Assembly: GCA_963786155.1 (NCBI GenBank)
Contig: CAWAXW010000006.1
Location: 186,001 to 250,000, forward strand
Origin: CAWAXW01 sp963786155
GTDB taxonomy: Bacteria > Actinomycetota > CADDZG01 > WHSQ01
Length of the DNA: 64,000 nt
Reading direction: 5' to 3'
Shown here: piece after piece, positions 34,106 to 43,039 of the stretch
Position numbering within the stretch: position 1 is the first letter of the stretch
Layout: the number at the start of each line of letters is the position of its first letter
Position numbers and translations under genes: made by a program
Notes under the pieces: model-generated
What the model was told of the DNA's origin: nothing
Seen by the model: the letters and a program-made list of their open reading frames with translations, nothing else
Databases searched by the model: none

Positions 34106-34554
34106 AACCGCATGAGCTGAAGCCGGCGCCCGGCTCCACGAAGAGTCGCAAGAGAGTCGGACGTGGAGACGGATCTGGATACGGCAAGACGGCCGGCCGC
34201 GGGACCAAGGGCACGAGGGCTCGGGGCTCCGTGCATCTGTTCTTCGAGGGTGGGCAGATGCCCCTCGCGCGCCGGACCCCGAAGCTCAAGGGATTCAGAT
34301 CTCCCAACCGGGTGCAATACGGCGCGGTCAACGTCGGCGAGCTCGCCAAGCTGGGCGTCACCGAGATCGGCCCCGACGAGCTCCGAGCGGGGGGCCTGGT
34401 ACGCAAGCGCTACTCGAGGATCAAGGTCCTGGGTGGCGGTGAGATCGACAAAGCCCTCACCGTGAAAGCGCATGCAGTCAGCGGGTCCGCGCGGTCGAAG
34501 ATCGAGGCGGCCGGCGGGACCATTGAGATCATCGAACAGAAGATGGCTAAGTGA
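34102..34554 (+). CDS. rplO: 50S ribosomal protein L15
   Basis: 150 residues. MKPHELKPAPGSTKSRKRVG, RGTKGTRARGS and FEGGQMPLARRTPKLKGF are diagnostic of L15. GTGA overlap with secY. Confidence 0.97.
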   Translation: MKPHELKPAPGSTKSRKRVGRGDGSGYGKTAGRGTKGTRARGSVHLFFEGGQMPLARRTPKLKGFRSPNRVQYGAVNVGELAKLGVTEIGPDELRAGGLVRKRYSRIKVLGGGEIDKALTVKAHAVSGSARSKIEAAGGTIEIIEQKMAK

Positions 34555-35846
34555 GTCTGCTGCGCGCGTTCGTAAACGCGTTCAAGGTCCCGGACCTTCG
34601 CAACAAGATCCTCTTTACCCTTCTGATCATGGCCGTGTACCGGTTCGGTGCTCACGTGCCGACGCCGGGCATCAACGTGCAGGCGGCCCAGGACTTCGCG
34701 GAGGGCAACCAGGGCGGCGTCTTCCAGTTCATCAACCTTTTCTCGGGAGGCGCGCTCACGCAGATGGCGGTCTTCGCCCTCGGGATCATGCCCTACATCA
34801 CTTCGTCGATCATCATGCAGTTGCTGACCGTGGTCATCCCGAAGCTCGAGGCCTGGTCCAAAGAGGGCGAGCAGGGACAGAAGAAGATCACCCAGTGGAC
34901 CCGCTACCTCACTGTGCTGCTTGCGCTCCTGCAGTCGACGGGTCTCGCGTTCCTGTTCAACAGTGGCCGGCTCGGCCAAGGAGGGCTCGAAGCTCAGAAC
35001 ATCATCCCGGACTTCACACCTGCTCGGGTCGGGCTGATCGTCCTCTCTTTGACGGCCGGAACGGCGCTCATCATGTGGCTGGGCGAGCTGATCACACAAC
35101 GCGGTGTCGGAAACGGGATGTCGATCCTCATCTTCACGTCGATCGTGTCGACGCTTCCTTCCGAGGGCAACCTCATCCTCCGAGATGCCGGATTCTGGCC
35201 GTTCGTCGGGATCAGCGCCATCGGGATCGGGATCATCGTTGCCATCGTGTTCATGGAGCAGGGCCAACGACGCATCCCCGTCCAGTACGCAAAGAGGGTC
35301 GTGGGCCGGAGGATGTATGGCGGAACCTCGACGTATATCCCGATGAAAGTGAACATGGCCGGAGTCGTTCCGATCATCTTCGCGTCGAGCGTTCTCTACA
35401 TACCGAGTCTGTTGCAGAACGTCGTCCAGAACAGGACCATCCAGAACTTCATCGAGAACAACTTGGTGAACCCGGCCAGCGCCACGTACATGCTTCTGTA
35501 CGGCGTTCTGGTCGTGTTCTTCACGTACTTCTATACGGCCATCACCTTCAACCCTGTCGACGTTGCCGACAACATGAAGAAATACGGGGGATTCATCCCG
35601 GGCATCAGGCCCGGCCGCCAGACGGCGGAGTACCTCGATCGCATCCTCACCAGGATCACTCTTCCCGGTGCGTTGTTCATCGCCGCGATCGCCTTGATCC
35701 CGTCGGTATTCCTTGCGCTCCAGGACATCCAACAACTGCCCTTCGGCGGAACTTCGATCCTGATCACCGTGGGTGTGACGCTCGAGACCATGAAGCAGAT
35801 CGAGTCGCAGCTCATGATGCGCCACTACGAAGGCTTCCTGAGCTAG
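34551..35846 (+). CDS. secY: Preprotein translocase subunit SecY
   Basis: 431 residues with about ten hydrophobic helices, normal for SecY. Start MSLLRAFVNAFKVPDLRNKI; plug and TM2 region FINLFSGGALTQMAVFALGI-like; cytoplasmic loops GQRRIPVQYAKR and PGRQTAEYLDRIL. It forms the protein-conducting channel that the secreted proteins in this window would use. GTG start overlapping the rplO stop. Confidence 0.97.
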   Translation: MSLLRAFVNAFKVPDLRNKILFTLLIMAVYRFGAHVPTPGINVQAAQDFAEGNQGGVFQFINLFSGGALTQMAVFALGIMPYITSSIIMQLLTVVIPKLEAWSKEGEQGQKKITQWTRYLTVLLALLQSTGLAFLFNSGRLGQGGLEAQNIIPDFTPARVGLIVLSLTAGTALIMWLGELITQRGVGNGMSILIFTSIVSTLPSEGNLILRDAGFWPFVGISAIGIGIIVAIVFMEQGQRRIPVQYAKRVVGRRMYGGTSTYIPMKVNMAGVVPIIFASSVLYIPSLLQNVVQNRTIQNFIENNLVNPASATYMLLYGVLVVFFTYFYTAITFNPVDVADNMKKYGGFIPGIRPGRQTAEYLDRILTRITLPGALFIAAIALIPSVFLALQDIQQLPFGGTSILITVGVTLETMKQIESQLMMRHYEGFLS

Positions 35847-35882
35847 TCATTTAGGTACGAGAGAGAGCATGGAGGTCGCGGG

Positions 35883-36521
35883 GTGCGTTTGATCATCTTC
35901 GGGCCTCAAGGCGCGGGCAAAGGGACTCAGTCCGCACGCCTCGCCGAGAAGTACTCGATCGTGCCGATCTCGACCGGGGACATCTTCCGCTGGGCTATCT
36001 CGAAGGAAACCGAGTTGGGCTTGAAGGCGAAGCAGTACGTGCAGTCCGGACGGCTCGTGCCCGACGACGTCACGATCGGCGTGGTCAAGGAACGGCTCGC
36101 GCAAGGTGATGTCAGGGACGGCTTCCTGCTCGACGGGTTCCCCCGGACGATCGACCAGGCCGACGCCTTGGGCAACTTCCTGGCCGAACAAGGCGACTCG
36201 TTGGATGCAGCCTTGGTCCTGAGGGTTCCGGAGGAGGTCTCACTCCGGCGACTGACGGGCAGACGCGTGTGCTCGAAATGTGGCCGCAACTATCACTTGG
36301 ACTCTCCGCCGCAGACCGACTGGACCTGCGATCGATGTGGAGGAGAGGTCATCGAGCGCGAGGACGACATCGACGAGAGCACGGTGCGGCAACGACTCCT
36401 GGCATACAGGGAGCAGACGCTTCCCCTTGCCAAGTACTACGAAGGCAAAGGGCTCCTTCGTACCGTCGACGGCGTGGGATCCCAGGACGAGGTGTTCGAC
36501 AGGATCGTGGCCGCGCTTTGA
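35883..36521 (+). CDS. adk: Adenylate kinase, zinc-lid form
   Basis: 212 residues from a GTG. The P-loop is FGPQGAGKGTQS; GFLLDGFPRTIDQA is the NMP-binding signature. The LID carries two Cys pairs (CSKCGRNYH and CDRCGGEV), the zinc-stabilised form. Converts AMP + ATP to 2 ADP. Usual secY-adk-map-infA order; overlaps map by 3 bases at its stop. Confidence 0.97.
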   Translation: MRLIIFGPQGAGKGTQSARLAEKYSIVPISTGDIFRWAISKETELGLKAKQYVQSGRLVPDDVTIGVVKERLAQGDVRDGFLLDGFPRTIDQADALGNFLAEQGDSLDAALVLRVPEEVSLRRLTGRRVCSKCGRNYHLDSPPQTDWTCDRCGGEVIEREDDIDESTVRQRLLAYREQTLPLAKYYEGKGLLRTVDGVGSQDEVFDRIVAAL

Positions 36522-37267
36522 TCATCAAGAAGTCGCCCGACGAGATCGCGATCATGCGGCGAGCGGGCGCCATCGTGGCGGAGACGCACGCCCGGCTCCA
36601 GGCCGCGATCAAGCCCGGCATCACCACGATCGAGCTGGACACGATCGCAGAGGAAGTCATCACATCCGCCGGGGCCACGCCCTCGTTCAAGGGCTATCGA
36701 GGCTTTCCCGGCTCGATCTGTGCCTCGCCCAATGCCGTGATCGTCCACGGCATCCCCGACGAGACCGCAGTCAAGGAGGGCGACATCATCACGCTCGATG
36801 TGGGTGCCTTCTTCGAGGGCTTCCATGGTGATTCGGCCTGGACCTACCCTGTGGGCGAGATCGACACCGAGGCCCGCAACCTGCTCGACGTCACGGAACG
36901 CTGCCTCTATGCGGCCCTCGAGGAATGTAGGCCGGGGGCCCGCTTAGGCGACGTGGGCTATGCGGTCCAGAAGCTGGCAGAGGACGCCGGCCTGGGCGTG
37001 GTCCGGGAGTACGCGGGGCACGGGGTCGGGCGCTCTCTGCACGAGGACCCCCAGGTGTCCAACTACGGCCCCCGCGGCCGCCGGGAGGTCCTGACCACCG
37101 GCATGACGATCGCGATAGAGCCGATGATCAACGCCGGGGGAGCGGGGACCCGGGTCCTCGACGACGGCTGGACCGTCGTAACGGCTGACGGCAGCCTTTC
37201 GGCCCATTTCGAGCACACGATCGCCATCACTTCGGACGGCCACGAGGTCCTGACGAAGCGCCTCTGA
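36518..37267 (+). CDS. map: Type I methionine aminopeptidase
   Basis: 249 residues from a TTG at 36518 that overlaps the adk stop (TTGA); this gives MIIKKSPDEIAIMRRAGAIV, a normal start. Metal ligands lie in LDVGAFFEGFHGDSAWT, EYAGHGVGRSLHEDP and the final EHTIAI region. Removes the initiator Met. A longer upstream opening in this frame lies inside adk and is ignored. Confidence 0.95.
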   Translation: MIIKKSPDEIAIMRRAGAIVAETHARLQAAIKPGITTIELDTIAEEVITSAGATPSFKGYRGFPGSICASPNAVIVHGIPDETAVKEGDIITLDVGAFFEGFHGDSAWTYPVGEIDTEARNLLDVTERCLYAALEECRPGARLGDVGYAVQKLAEDAGLGVVREYAGHGVGRSLHEDPQVSNYGPRGRREVLTTGMTIAIEPMINAGGAGTRVLDDGWTVVTADGSLSAHFEHTIAITSDGHEVLTKRL

Positions 37268-37415
37268 CGGGCCGCGAAATGCCCGTTTTACCTGGGCAAA
37301 CGCCTCTGCTATCCTTATTCGCCGGTCCGGCTGAGATCGACCGTGCCCCTCTGGGGGCGCTTTTCATGCCCGGGTCAAAATCAAGCATCACGGCAGGAGC
37401 GAGGGTTCACGCGCG

Positions 37416-37658
37416 ATGGCCAAGAACAAAGAAAAGGGTGCCGCGAAAGAAGAGGGCATCCAGATCGAGGGCGAGGTCAAAGAGACCTTGCCGAATGCCA
37501 TGTTCAAGGTCGAGTTGGACAACGGCCATCAGGTCCTCGCTCACATCTCCGGGAAGATGCGGATGCACTACATCCGGATCCTTCCCGGCGATCGAGTATT
37601 GGTCGAGCTATCGCCGTACGACCTCTCGCGGGGTCGCGTGGTCTACCGCTACAAGTAG
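37416..37658 (+). CDS. infA: Translation initiation factor IF-1
   Basis: 80 residues with about 8 extra N-terminal residues. EGEVKETLPNAMFKVELDNG and HISGKMRMHYIRILPGDRV are the S1/OB-fold signatures. It blocks the A site during initiation. The 148 bases upstream hold a small hairpin (TGCCC/GGGCA near 37283-37301) and a TATCCT, but no clear -35. Confidence 0.97.
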   Translation: MAKNKEKGAAKEEGIQIEGEVKETLPNAMFKVELDNGHQVLAHISGKMRMHYIRILPGDRVLVELSPYDLSRGRVVYRYK

Positions 37659-37668
37659 GAGTGCTCCG

Positions 37669-37782
37669 ATGAAGGTGCGACCGAGCGTGAAGAAGATGTG
37701 CGACAAGTGCAAGGTCATCCGTCGCCACGGTCGCGTGATGGTGATCTGTACGAACCCCCGCCACAAGCAGCGTCAAGGTTAA
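37669..37782 (+). CDS. rpmJ: 50S ribosomal protein L36, zinc form
   Basis: 37 residues (MKVRPSVKKMCDKCKVIRRH, then GRVMVICTNPRHKQRQG). The C-x2-C-x12-C-x4-H zinc site is complete. It lies 10 bases after infA and 11 before rpsM; ATG with a weak Shine-Dalgarno (AGGAGTGCTCCG). Confidence 0.97.
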   Translation: MKVRPSVKKMCDKCKVIRRHGRVMVICTNPRHKQRQG

Positions 37783-37793
37783 GGAGAGAGGCT

Positions 37794-38177
37794 TTGGCTC
37801 GTATCGCCGGTGTTGACCTCCCTCGGGACAAGCGTCTCGAGATCGCGCTTACCTACATCTATGGGATCGGGCAGACGAAATCCATGGAGACGTGCGTCGG
37901 ATCCCGCGTCAACCCGGGCACCAAGGTCCGTGACCTGACCGACGACGAAGTCGTCCGGGTGAGGGAATGGATCGGGGCCAACTACAGCGTCGAGGGTGAC
38001 CTGCGCCGCGAGGTCAATCAGAACATCAAGCGAAAGATCGAGATCGCCTGTTATCAGGGTCTCCGCCACCGGCGTGGGTTGCCGGTCAGGGGCCAGCGCA
38101 CGCACACGAATGCGCGGACGCGCAAGGGTCCCCGCAAAGCGGTGGCCGGTAAGAAAAAGGCCCCAGGAAAGAAGTAA
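37794..38177 (+). CDS. rpsM: 30S ribosomal protein S13
   Basis: 127 residues from a TTG after AAGGAGAGAG (MARIAGVDLPRDKRLEIALT). RHRRGLPVRGQRTHTNARTR is canonical. S13 contacts P-site tRNA and the 50S subunit. Basic C-terminus. Confidence 0.96.
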   Translation: MARIAGVDLPRDKRLEIALTYIYGIGQTKSMETCVGSRVNPGTKVRDLTDDEVVRVREWIGANYSVEGDLRREVNQNIKRKIEIACYQGLRHRRGLPVRGQRTHTNARTRKGPRKAVAGKKKAPGKK

Positions 38178-38186
38178 GGAGAACCT

Positions 38187-38583
38187 TTGGCGAGTCCCAA
38201 GAAATCCAAGAAGCCCAGACGGCGGGAAAAGAAGAACGTCGTCCATGGCGTTGCTCATATCCAGGCGACGTTCAACAACACGATCATCTCGATATCCGAT
38301 CTCGAGGGGAACGTGCTCGCATGGGCATCCGCCGGCAACGTCGGCTTCAAGGGATCTCGCAAGTCGACGCCCTACGCAGCCCAGCAAGCCGCAGAGGCCG
38401 CGTCGCGGCAGGGCTCAGGAACACGGCGTTCGGCGCGTGGACGTTTACGTGAAGGGTCCGGGATCGGGCCGTGAGACCGCGATCCGCTCGCTTCAAGCGT
38501 CCGGGCTCGAGGTCCTGGGTATCCGCGACGTGACCCCGGTGCCACACAACGGCTGCCGCCCCCGCAAGCGGAGGCGTGTCTGA
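38187..38583 (+). CDS. rpsK: 30S ribosomal protein S11 (one frameshift near 38411)
   Basis: TTG start after AAGGAGAACC. AHIQATFNNTIISISDLEGN and GFKGSRKSTPYAAQQAAEA are canonical. The frame then reads ASRQGSGTRRS and would stop at 38474; removing one G from the run at 38411-38413 gives ASRQAQEHGVRRVDVYVKG and continues to GCRPRKRRRV at 38583. The repaired protein has 131 residues. Overlaps rpsD by one base (TGATG). Confidence 0.95.
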
Positions 38584-39209
38584 TGGCCAGATACATAGGT
38601 CCCGTCTGCAAGCTCTGCCGGCGTGAGAAGACGAAGCTGTTCCTCAAGGGGACCCGCTGCGAATCGCCGAAGTGCCCGATCGAGAAGGGCCGGCCCCCTC
38701 CGGGTGAGCACGGTCGTGGGCGCGTGCGCGACAGCGAGTACCTGCTCCAGCTGCGTGAGAAGCAGAAGGCCAAGCGGTTCTATGGATTGCTCGAGAAGCA
38801 GTTCCGCGGTTACTACGCAGAAGCCGCACGCAGCAAAGGCAAGACCGGCGAGGAGCTGATGCGCATATGCGAGTCACGCCTCGATAACGTCGTGTTCAGG
38901 GCCGGCTTCGCGATGAATAGGTCAATGGCTCGCCAGCTCGTGGGCCATGGTCATTTCGAAGTCAACGGGAAGAAGGTGAACATCCCTTCCTTCAGGGTCA
39001 AGCCCGGCGACGTCGTCAACGTGAAGCCAAAGTCCAAGTCGCTGGGTCGGATCGTCGAGAACGCCGCATACGCCGGCGGTCGCGAGATCCCTCAATGGCT
39101 TAGCTCGAACTTGAAAGAGTTCGAAGTACGCATCCTCGATCTGCCCGAACGAGGCCAGATCGACGCTCCGGTCCAGGAGCAATTGATCGTCGAGTACTAC
39201 TCGAAATAA
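38583..39209 (+). CDS. rpsD: 30S ribosomal protein S4
   Basis: 208 residues. ARYIGPVCKLCRREKTKLFL with Cys pairs and the S4 RNA-binding domain (RLDNVVFRAGFAMNRSMARQ, LVGHGHFEVNGKKVNIPS) are typical. Nucleates 30S assembly; autoregulator of the alpha operon in enterobacteria. Confidence 0.97.
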   Translation: MARYIGPVCKLCRREKTKLFLKGTRCESPKCPIEKGRPPPGEHGRGRVRDSEYLLQLREKQKAKRFYGLLEKQFRGYYAEAARSKGKTGEELMRICESRLDNVVFRAGFAMNRSMARQLVGHGHFEVNGKKVNIPSFRVKPGDVVNVKPKSKSLGRIVENAAYAGGREIPQWLSSNLKEFEVRILDLPERGQIDAPVQEQLIVEYYSK

Positions 39210-39238
39210 GCACCGCCGCAAGTGCCGAGAGGAGCTCT

Positions 39239-40180
39239 ATGAATCTTCTGATCGTTCAGCGTCCGCAGATCACGGAACAAGAGATCTCGCCGACGCGAAG
39301 CAAGTTCTCTATCGAACCGCTCGAACCTGGGTTCGGTTACACGCTCGGCAACTCGCTGCGGCGCACTCTGCTGTCATCGATCCCCGGCGCCGCCATCACC
39401 CAGATGAAGGTCGACGGTGTGCTCCACGAGTTCTCCACCCTCGATGGGGTTACCGAAGACGTCACAGACATCGTCCTGAACCTCAAGGAGCTCGTCATCC
39501 GCAGCGAGGTCGAGGAGCCCACGACCGTGTACCTGCGGGCGTCGGGCCCGACCGACGTGACGGCGGCGAGCATCGAGCTCCCCGCGGGCTTCGAGATCCT
39601 CAACCCCGAGCACCACATCGCCACGCTCAACAAGAAGGCTTCCCTCTCGGTCGAGCTTCGGATCGAGCAGGGCCGGGGCTACGTCGCCGCGGCCACCGCT
39701 CCCAAGGAGATCATCGGCACGATCCCGCTCGATGCCCTCTTCTCGCCGGTGAAGCGCGTTACCTACGAGGTCGAGCCCACTCGCGTCGAGCAGATGACTA
39801 ACTACGACCGTCTGATCCTCGACGTCGAGACGAACGGTTCGTTGGCGCCGGCCGACACCATCTCCGCCGCCGGGTCCACGCTCGTGAACCTGTTCCAGCT
39901 CTTCGCCGAGCTGGGCGAGGGGACGGGCGGTCTCGTACCGAGCCCGGAGACCGAGGACGAGCAGGCTTCGGGCGTCCTAGCCCGGCCCATCGAAGAGCTC
40001 GACCTGACCGTGCGGTCGTACAACTGCCTCAAGCGTGAGGGCGTGACCACCGTGGGCGAGCTGGTCGAGAAGACCGAAGAGGACCTTCTCGAGATCCGCA
40101 ACTTCGGACAGAAATCGATCGACGAGGTCAAGGCCAAGCTCGAAGAGCTCGACCTCGGCCTGAAGAAGAAAGACTTTTAG
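39239..40180 (+). CDS. rpoA: DNA-directed RNA polymerase subunit alpha
   Basis: 313 residues. The N-terminal dimerisation domain has EPLEPGFGYTLGNSLRRTLL; the C-terminal domain has LDLTVRSYNCLKREGVTTVG and LEIRNFGQKSIDEVKAKL. Scaffold for polymerase assembly and activator contact. Between rpsD and rplQ as usual. Confidence 0.98.
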   Translation: MNLLIVQRPQITEQEISPTRSKFSIEPLEPGFGYTLGNSLRRTLLSSIPGAAITQMKVDGVLHEFSTLDGVTEDVTDIVLNLKELVIRSEVEEPTTVYLRASGPTDVTAASIELPAGFEILNPEHHIATLNKKASLSVELRIEQGRGYVAAATAPKEIIGTIPLDALFSPVKRVTYEVEPTRVEQMTNYDRLILDVETNGSLAPADTISAAGSTLVNLFQLFAELGEGTGGLVPSPETEDEQASGVLARPIEELDLTVRSYNCLKREGVTTVGELVEKTEEDLLEIRNFGQKSIDEVKAKLEELDLGLKKKDF

Positions 40181-40202
40181 GGCTTAGGCCCAGGAGGAAG
40201 CC

Positions 40203-40886
40203 ATGCCGCAGCCGAAGAAGGGGCACAGCCTCGGTTCGAATCCTTCGCATCAGAACCTCATGCTGCGCAACATGGCGCGCTCGCTGTTCCAGCACGAACG
40301 GATCAGGACGACTGAGGCCAAGGCCAAGTTGCTGCGGCCCTTCGCCGAGAAGCTGATCACGAAGGCGAAGAAGGGCTCGGTACACGATCGCCGCCAGGTC
40401 CTCGCCGTGATCGAGGACCGAGTTGTCGTCCACAAGCTGTTCGACGACATCGGCCCGCGCTTCGCCGACCGCAACGGCGGCTACACGCGCATCCTGAAGG
40501 TGGGCCCCAGGCAGGGCGACGCGGCCCCCATGGCTTTCATCGAGCTCGTCGACGAGGGGGGCTTCGCCACGACGGTCACCGAGACCGGAGAGACCACCGG
40601 CGGGAGTGGCCGCCGAGGCCGTCTCCGCCGTCCGGGCCGCCGACGCAGGCCCGAAGAAGCGGCCGCGAGCGACGAGCAACGCGAGGACGTCACCGACGAA
40701 CCCGAGGCCGGCGAGGAAGGCGCGTCGCCGGGAGATGCCGACAGCGAAACCTCTCAGGGCACGCCGGGTTCGGCGGATGCGGAAGCAGGCGAGCAGCCGG
40801 AAGCCGAAGCGGAGGCCGAGCCGGAAGCCGTCGAGGAAGCTACGCCCGCAGAGGCCGAGGCCGAGCCCGACCAACCCGAGAAGTAA
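40203..40886 (+). CDS. rplQ: 50S ribosomal protein L17 with long acidic tail
   Basis: 227 residues; the L17 core is residues 1-125 (MPQPKKGHSLGSNPSHQNLM, GGYTRILKVGPRQGDAAPM). An Arg/Gly stretch near 135-150 is followed by about 75 residues of Glu/Ala/Pro. It parallels the acidic tail of L10. ATG after CCAGGAGGAAG. Followed 11 bases later by truA. Confidence 0.95.
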   Translation: MPQPKKGHSLGSNPSHQNLMLRNMARSLFQHERIRTTEAKAKLLRPFAEKLITKAKKGSVHDRRQVLAVIEDRVVVHKLFDDIGPRFADRNGGYTRILKVGPRQGDAAPMAFIELVDEGGFATTVTETGETTGGSGRRGRLRRPGRRRRPEEAAASDEQREDVTDEPEAGEEGASPGDADSETSQGTPGSADAEAGEQPEAEAEAEPEAVEEATPAEAEAEPDQPEK

Positions 40887-40897
40887 GACTCACGCAG

Positions 40898-41656
40898 GTG
40901 AACCTGCGGTTCGATCTCTCTTACGACGGAGCGCCCTTCCATGGGTTCGCGCGCCAGCCCGATGTCCGCACGGTCCAGGGCGACGTCGAAGCCGCGCTCA
41001 ACAGGTTGTGGTCCCGCGAGGTTCCGATAGTGGGCGCGGGGCGCACAGACGCAGGCGTACACGCACTGGGCCAGGTTGCGAACGCAATCGAAGCGCCGGA
41101 CGATGCCGACCCGCCGAAAGTCAAAGACGTGCTCAACGCGTTGTGCGGCCCCTCGATAGCCGTGACCGATTGTCGCGAGGTCGCGAGCGACTTCAGTGCA
41201 CGCTTCAGTGCGCGCTCACGTACCTACGTGTACGCGATCCTCGAAGGCGATCCTCCCGACCCGTTCCTCGCGCGCACTTCGCTGTTCCACCCCGAGCCGC
41301 TCGACGTCGACTCGATGAACGAAGCGGCCGGCCATCTACTCGGCAACCACAACTTCAGCTCGTTCGGTCGCGTCCCGGAAGGAGGGTCGCCCGAGAGAAC
41401 CCTCTTCGAACTGAGCTGCACGAGGGATGAACGACTGATTCGGATCAAGGCCCGCGCCAACGCGTTCATCCAGCAGATGGTGAGGTCGCTGGTCGGAACG
41501 CTCGTTCAGGTGGGGGAGGGCCGCAGCAACCCCGACGACATCCCCGGGATCCTGGCGGCTAAGGACAGATCAACGGCGGGGCCCGTTGCGTCCCCGCATG
41601 GGCTGTGCCTCGTCAGCGTCGAGTACGAAGACGGCTGGAGCGGCCCGGCCCGCTAG
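40898..41656 (+). CDS. truA: tRNA pseudouridine(38-40) synthase
   Basis: 252 residues from a GTG. The catalytic Asp lies in GAGRTDAGVHALGQV; RSRTYVYAIL and NFSSFGRVPEGG fit TruA. Modifies the anticodon stem-loop. Usual position after rplQ. Its stop overlaps the end of the convergent small membrane-protein gene. Confidence 0.95.
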   Translation: MNLRFDLSYDGAPFHGFARQPDVRTVQGDVEAALNRLWSREVPIVGAGRTDAGVHALGQVANAIEAPDDADPPKVKDVLNALCGPSIAVTDCREVASDFSARFSARSRTYVYAILEGDPPDPFLARTSLFHPEPLDVDSMNEAAGHLLGNHNFSSFGRVPEGGSPERTLFELSCTRDERLIRIKARANAFIQQMVRSLVGTLVQVGEGRSNPDDIPGILAAKDRSTAGPVASPHGLCLVSVEYEDGWSGPAR

Positions 41657-41946
41657 TTGCTATCCGTCGAATCGAAAGGAAGGACGGTCGGACCGCCAGT
41701 GACGTAGGGCCACTGGCCGGAGTCCGCGATTGGGTCGACTTCATCACCGGCCGCCCGTTGTCTGTGCCGGGCGAGGATCCCACTAACGGCGAGTCCCAGG
41801 ATCAGCCCGACGACCATTAGGGTTGCCCCTACGACCGTGACCTGACCCACCAGGGCCGTGAGAACGAGGAAAAGCACCAACAGGATGATCGCCCGCCAGT
41901 TGGCGACGTAGGTGACGGAGGCCGGCTTTGGCGGGAGTTCGTCCAT
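41653..41946 (-). CDS. Small membrane protein of unknown function
   Basis: 97 residues from the ATG at 41946. Two hydrophobic segments (AIILLVLFLVLTALVGQV and ATLMVVGLILGLAVSGIL) form a hairpin, with a short N-terminus and a polar C-terminal tail of about 35 residues. No family recognised. It converges on truA with a 4-base overlap and diverges from rplM. A longer in-frame start at 42060 would overlap the rplM promoter and is less likely. Confidence 0.55.
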   Translation of the reverse strand: MDELPPKPASVTYVANWRAIILLVLFLVLTALVGQVTVVGATLMVVGLILGLAVSGILARHRQRAAGDEVDPIADSGQWPYVTGGPTVLPFDSTDSN

Positions 41947-41975
41947 CCCGCCAGCTTGGCATGGAAGTCGGTGGT

Positions 41976-42004
41976 TTGACCCCCCTCTGCGGGGCTTATA
42001 TTCT
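41976..42004 (+). promoter_or_regulatory. Promoter of rplM-rpsI
   Basis: TTGACC at 41976-41981 and TATTCT at 41999-42004 with a 17-base spacer, 41 bases before the rplM start. The sequence CTAGGGCCCCTCCGGGCCGG follows in the leader. Confidence 0.6.
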
Positions 42005-42044
42005 GACTCGTCCCCTAGGGCCCCTCCGGGCCGGACAGGTAAGG

Positions 42045-42540
42045 ATGAGTACCCACTCAACTAAACCGAGCGAGATAACGCGCGACTGGTGGCTGATCGA
42101 CGCCGACGGCGTCGTGCTTGGTCGACTCGCTGTCCGAGGTGGCCAAGCTCCTGAGGGGCAAGCACAAGACCAACTTCGCTCCCCACCTCGACACCGGAGA
42201 CCACGTCATCGTCGTGAACGCCTCCCGGGTGGTGCTCACCGGCAACAAGATGCTCCAAAAGGAGTCGATCTCGCACTCCGGCTATCCCGGCGGTCTGAAG
42301 CGAACCCCTTACTCGAAACTGATGCTCGAGCACCCCGAGCGGGCGATCGAGAAGGCGGTCAAAGGGATGCTTCCGGGCAATCGGCTCGGCAGGGCGATGT
42401 TCAAGAAGCTCAAGGTCTATGCCGGCGGCGACCATCCGCACGGGGCTCAGGGTCCGAAGCCTTTCGATGTCAAAGCCGTGGCCGCGCCGCACAACCCGGA
42501 GCAGGCCCACACCATCCAGGAGGTAACGCACAGTGGCTGA
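42045..42540 (+). CDS. rplM: 50S ribosomal protein L13 (one frameshift near 42131)
   Basis: ATG after GTAAGG. DWWLIDADGVVLGRLA is the normal start region, then the frame goes wrong (VRGGQAP). Removing the T at 42131 gives GRLASEVAKLLRGKHKTNFA and continues through HPERAIEKAVKGMLPGNRLG to VTHSG at 42540. Repaired length 164 residues. L13 is an early 50S assembly protein. Overlaps rpsI by 8 bases. Confidence 0.94.
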
Positions 42541-42925
42541 GCTTCTCGCTCGAGCGACCGGGAAGCGTAAGGAAGCGACCTGTCGCCTCCGGCTGATGGA
42601 GGGCAGCGGCCGGTGGGAGATCAACGGCCGCCCGCTCGAGGACTATTTCCCCAGCGAGACCCACCGCATGATCATCTCGGAGCCGTTCAAGCGCACCGAG
42701 ACCGAGGGTCGCTACGACGTGCTCGCCAAGATCGAAGGCGGAGGGGTCAGTGGCCAAGCCGGAGCGCTTCGCCACGCGGTCTCCCGTGCGCTTATCAATC
42801 TCGATCCGGAACTTCGGCCCACACTCAAAGCCGCGGGCTTCCTAACCCGCGACGCAAGGGAGAAGGAACGCCGCAAGTACGGCCTGAAGAAGGCCCGCAA
42901 GGCGCCGCAGTACTCCAAGCGGTAA
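42533..42925 (+). CDS. rpsI: 30S ribosomal protein S9
   Basis: 130 residues from a GTG after AGGAGGTAACGC. LARATGKRKEATCRLRLMEG, GVSGQAGALRHAVSRALI and the C-terminal KKARKAPQYSKR, whose tail reaches the P-site tRNA, are canonical. Confidence 0.97.
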   Translation: MAELLARATGKRKEATCRLRLMEGSGRWEINGRPLEDYFPSETHRMIISEPFKRTETEGRYDVLAKIEGGGVSGQAGALRHAVSRALINLDPELRPTLKAAGFLTRDAREKERRKYGLKKARKAPQYSKR

Positions 42926-43039
42926 GCACTCCTTCACGGCAAAAGCCGCATAATCGCCCGCGGAACCCACTCACGTAGGCGTGGGACAGGCGATAGCCTG
43001 CATTAGTCAGTTCCAGTTAGCAGAGTGGGGGTCCACTAC

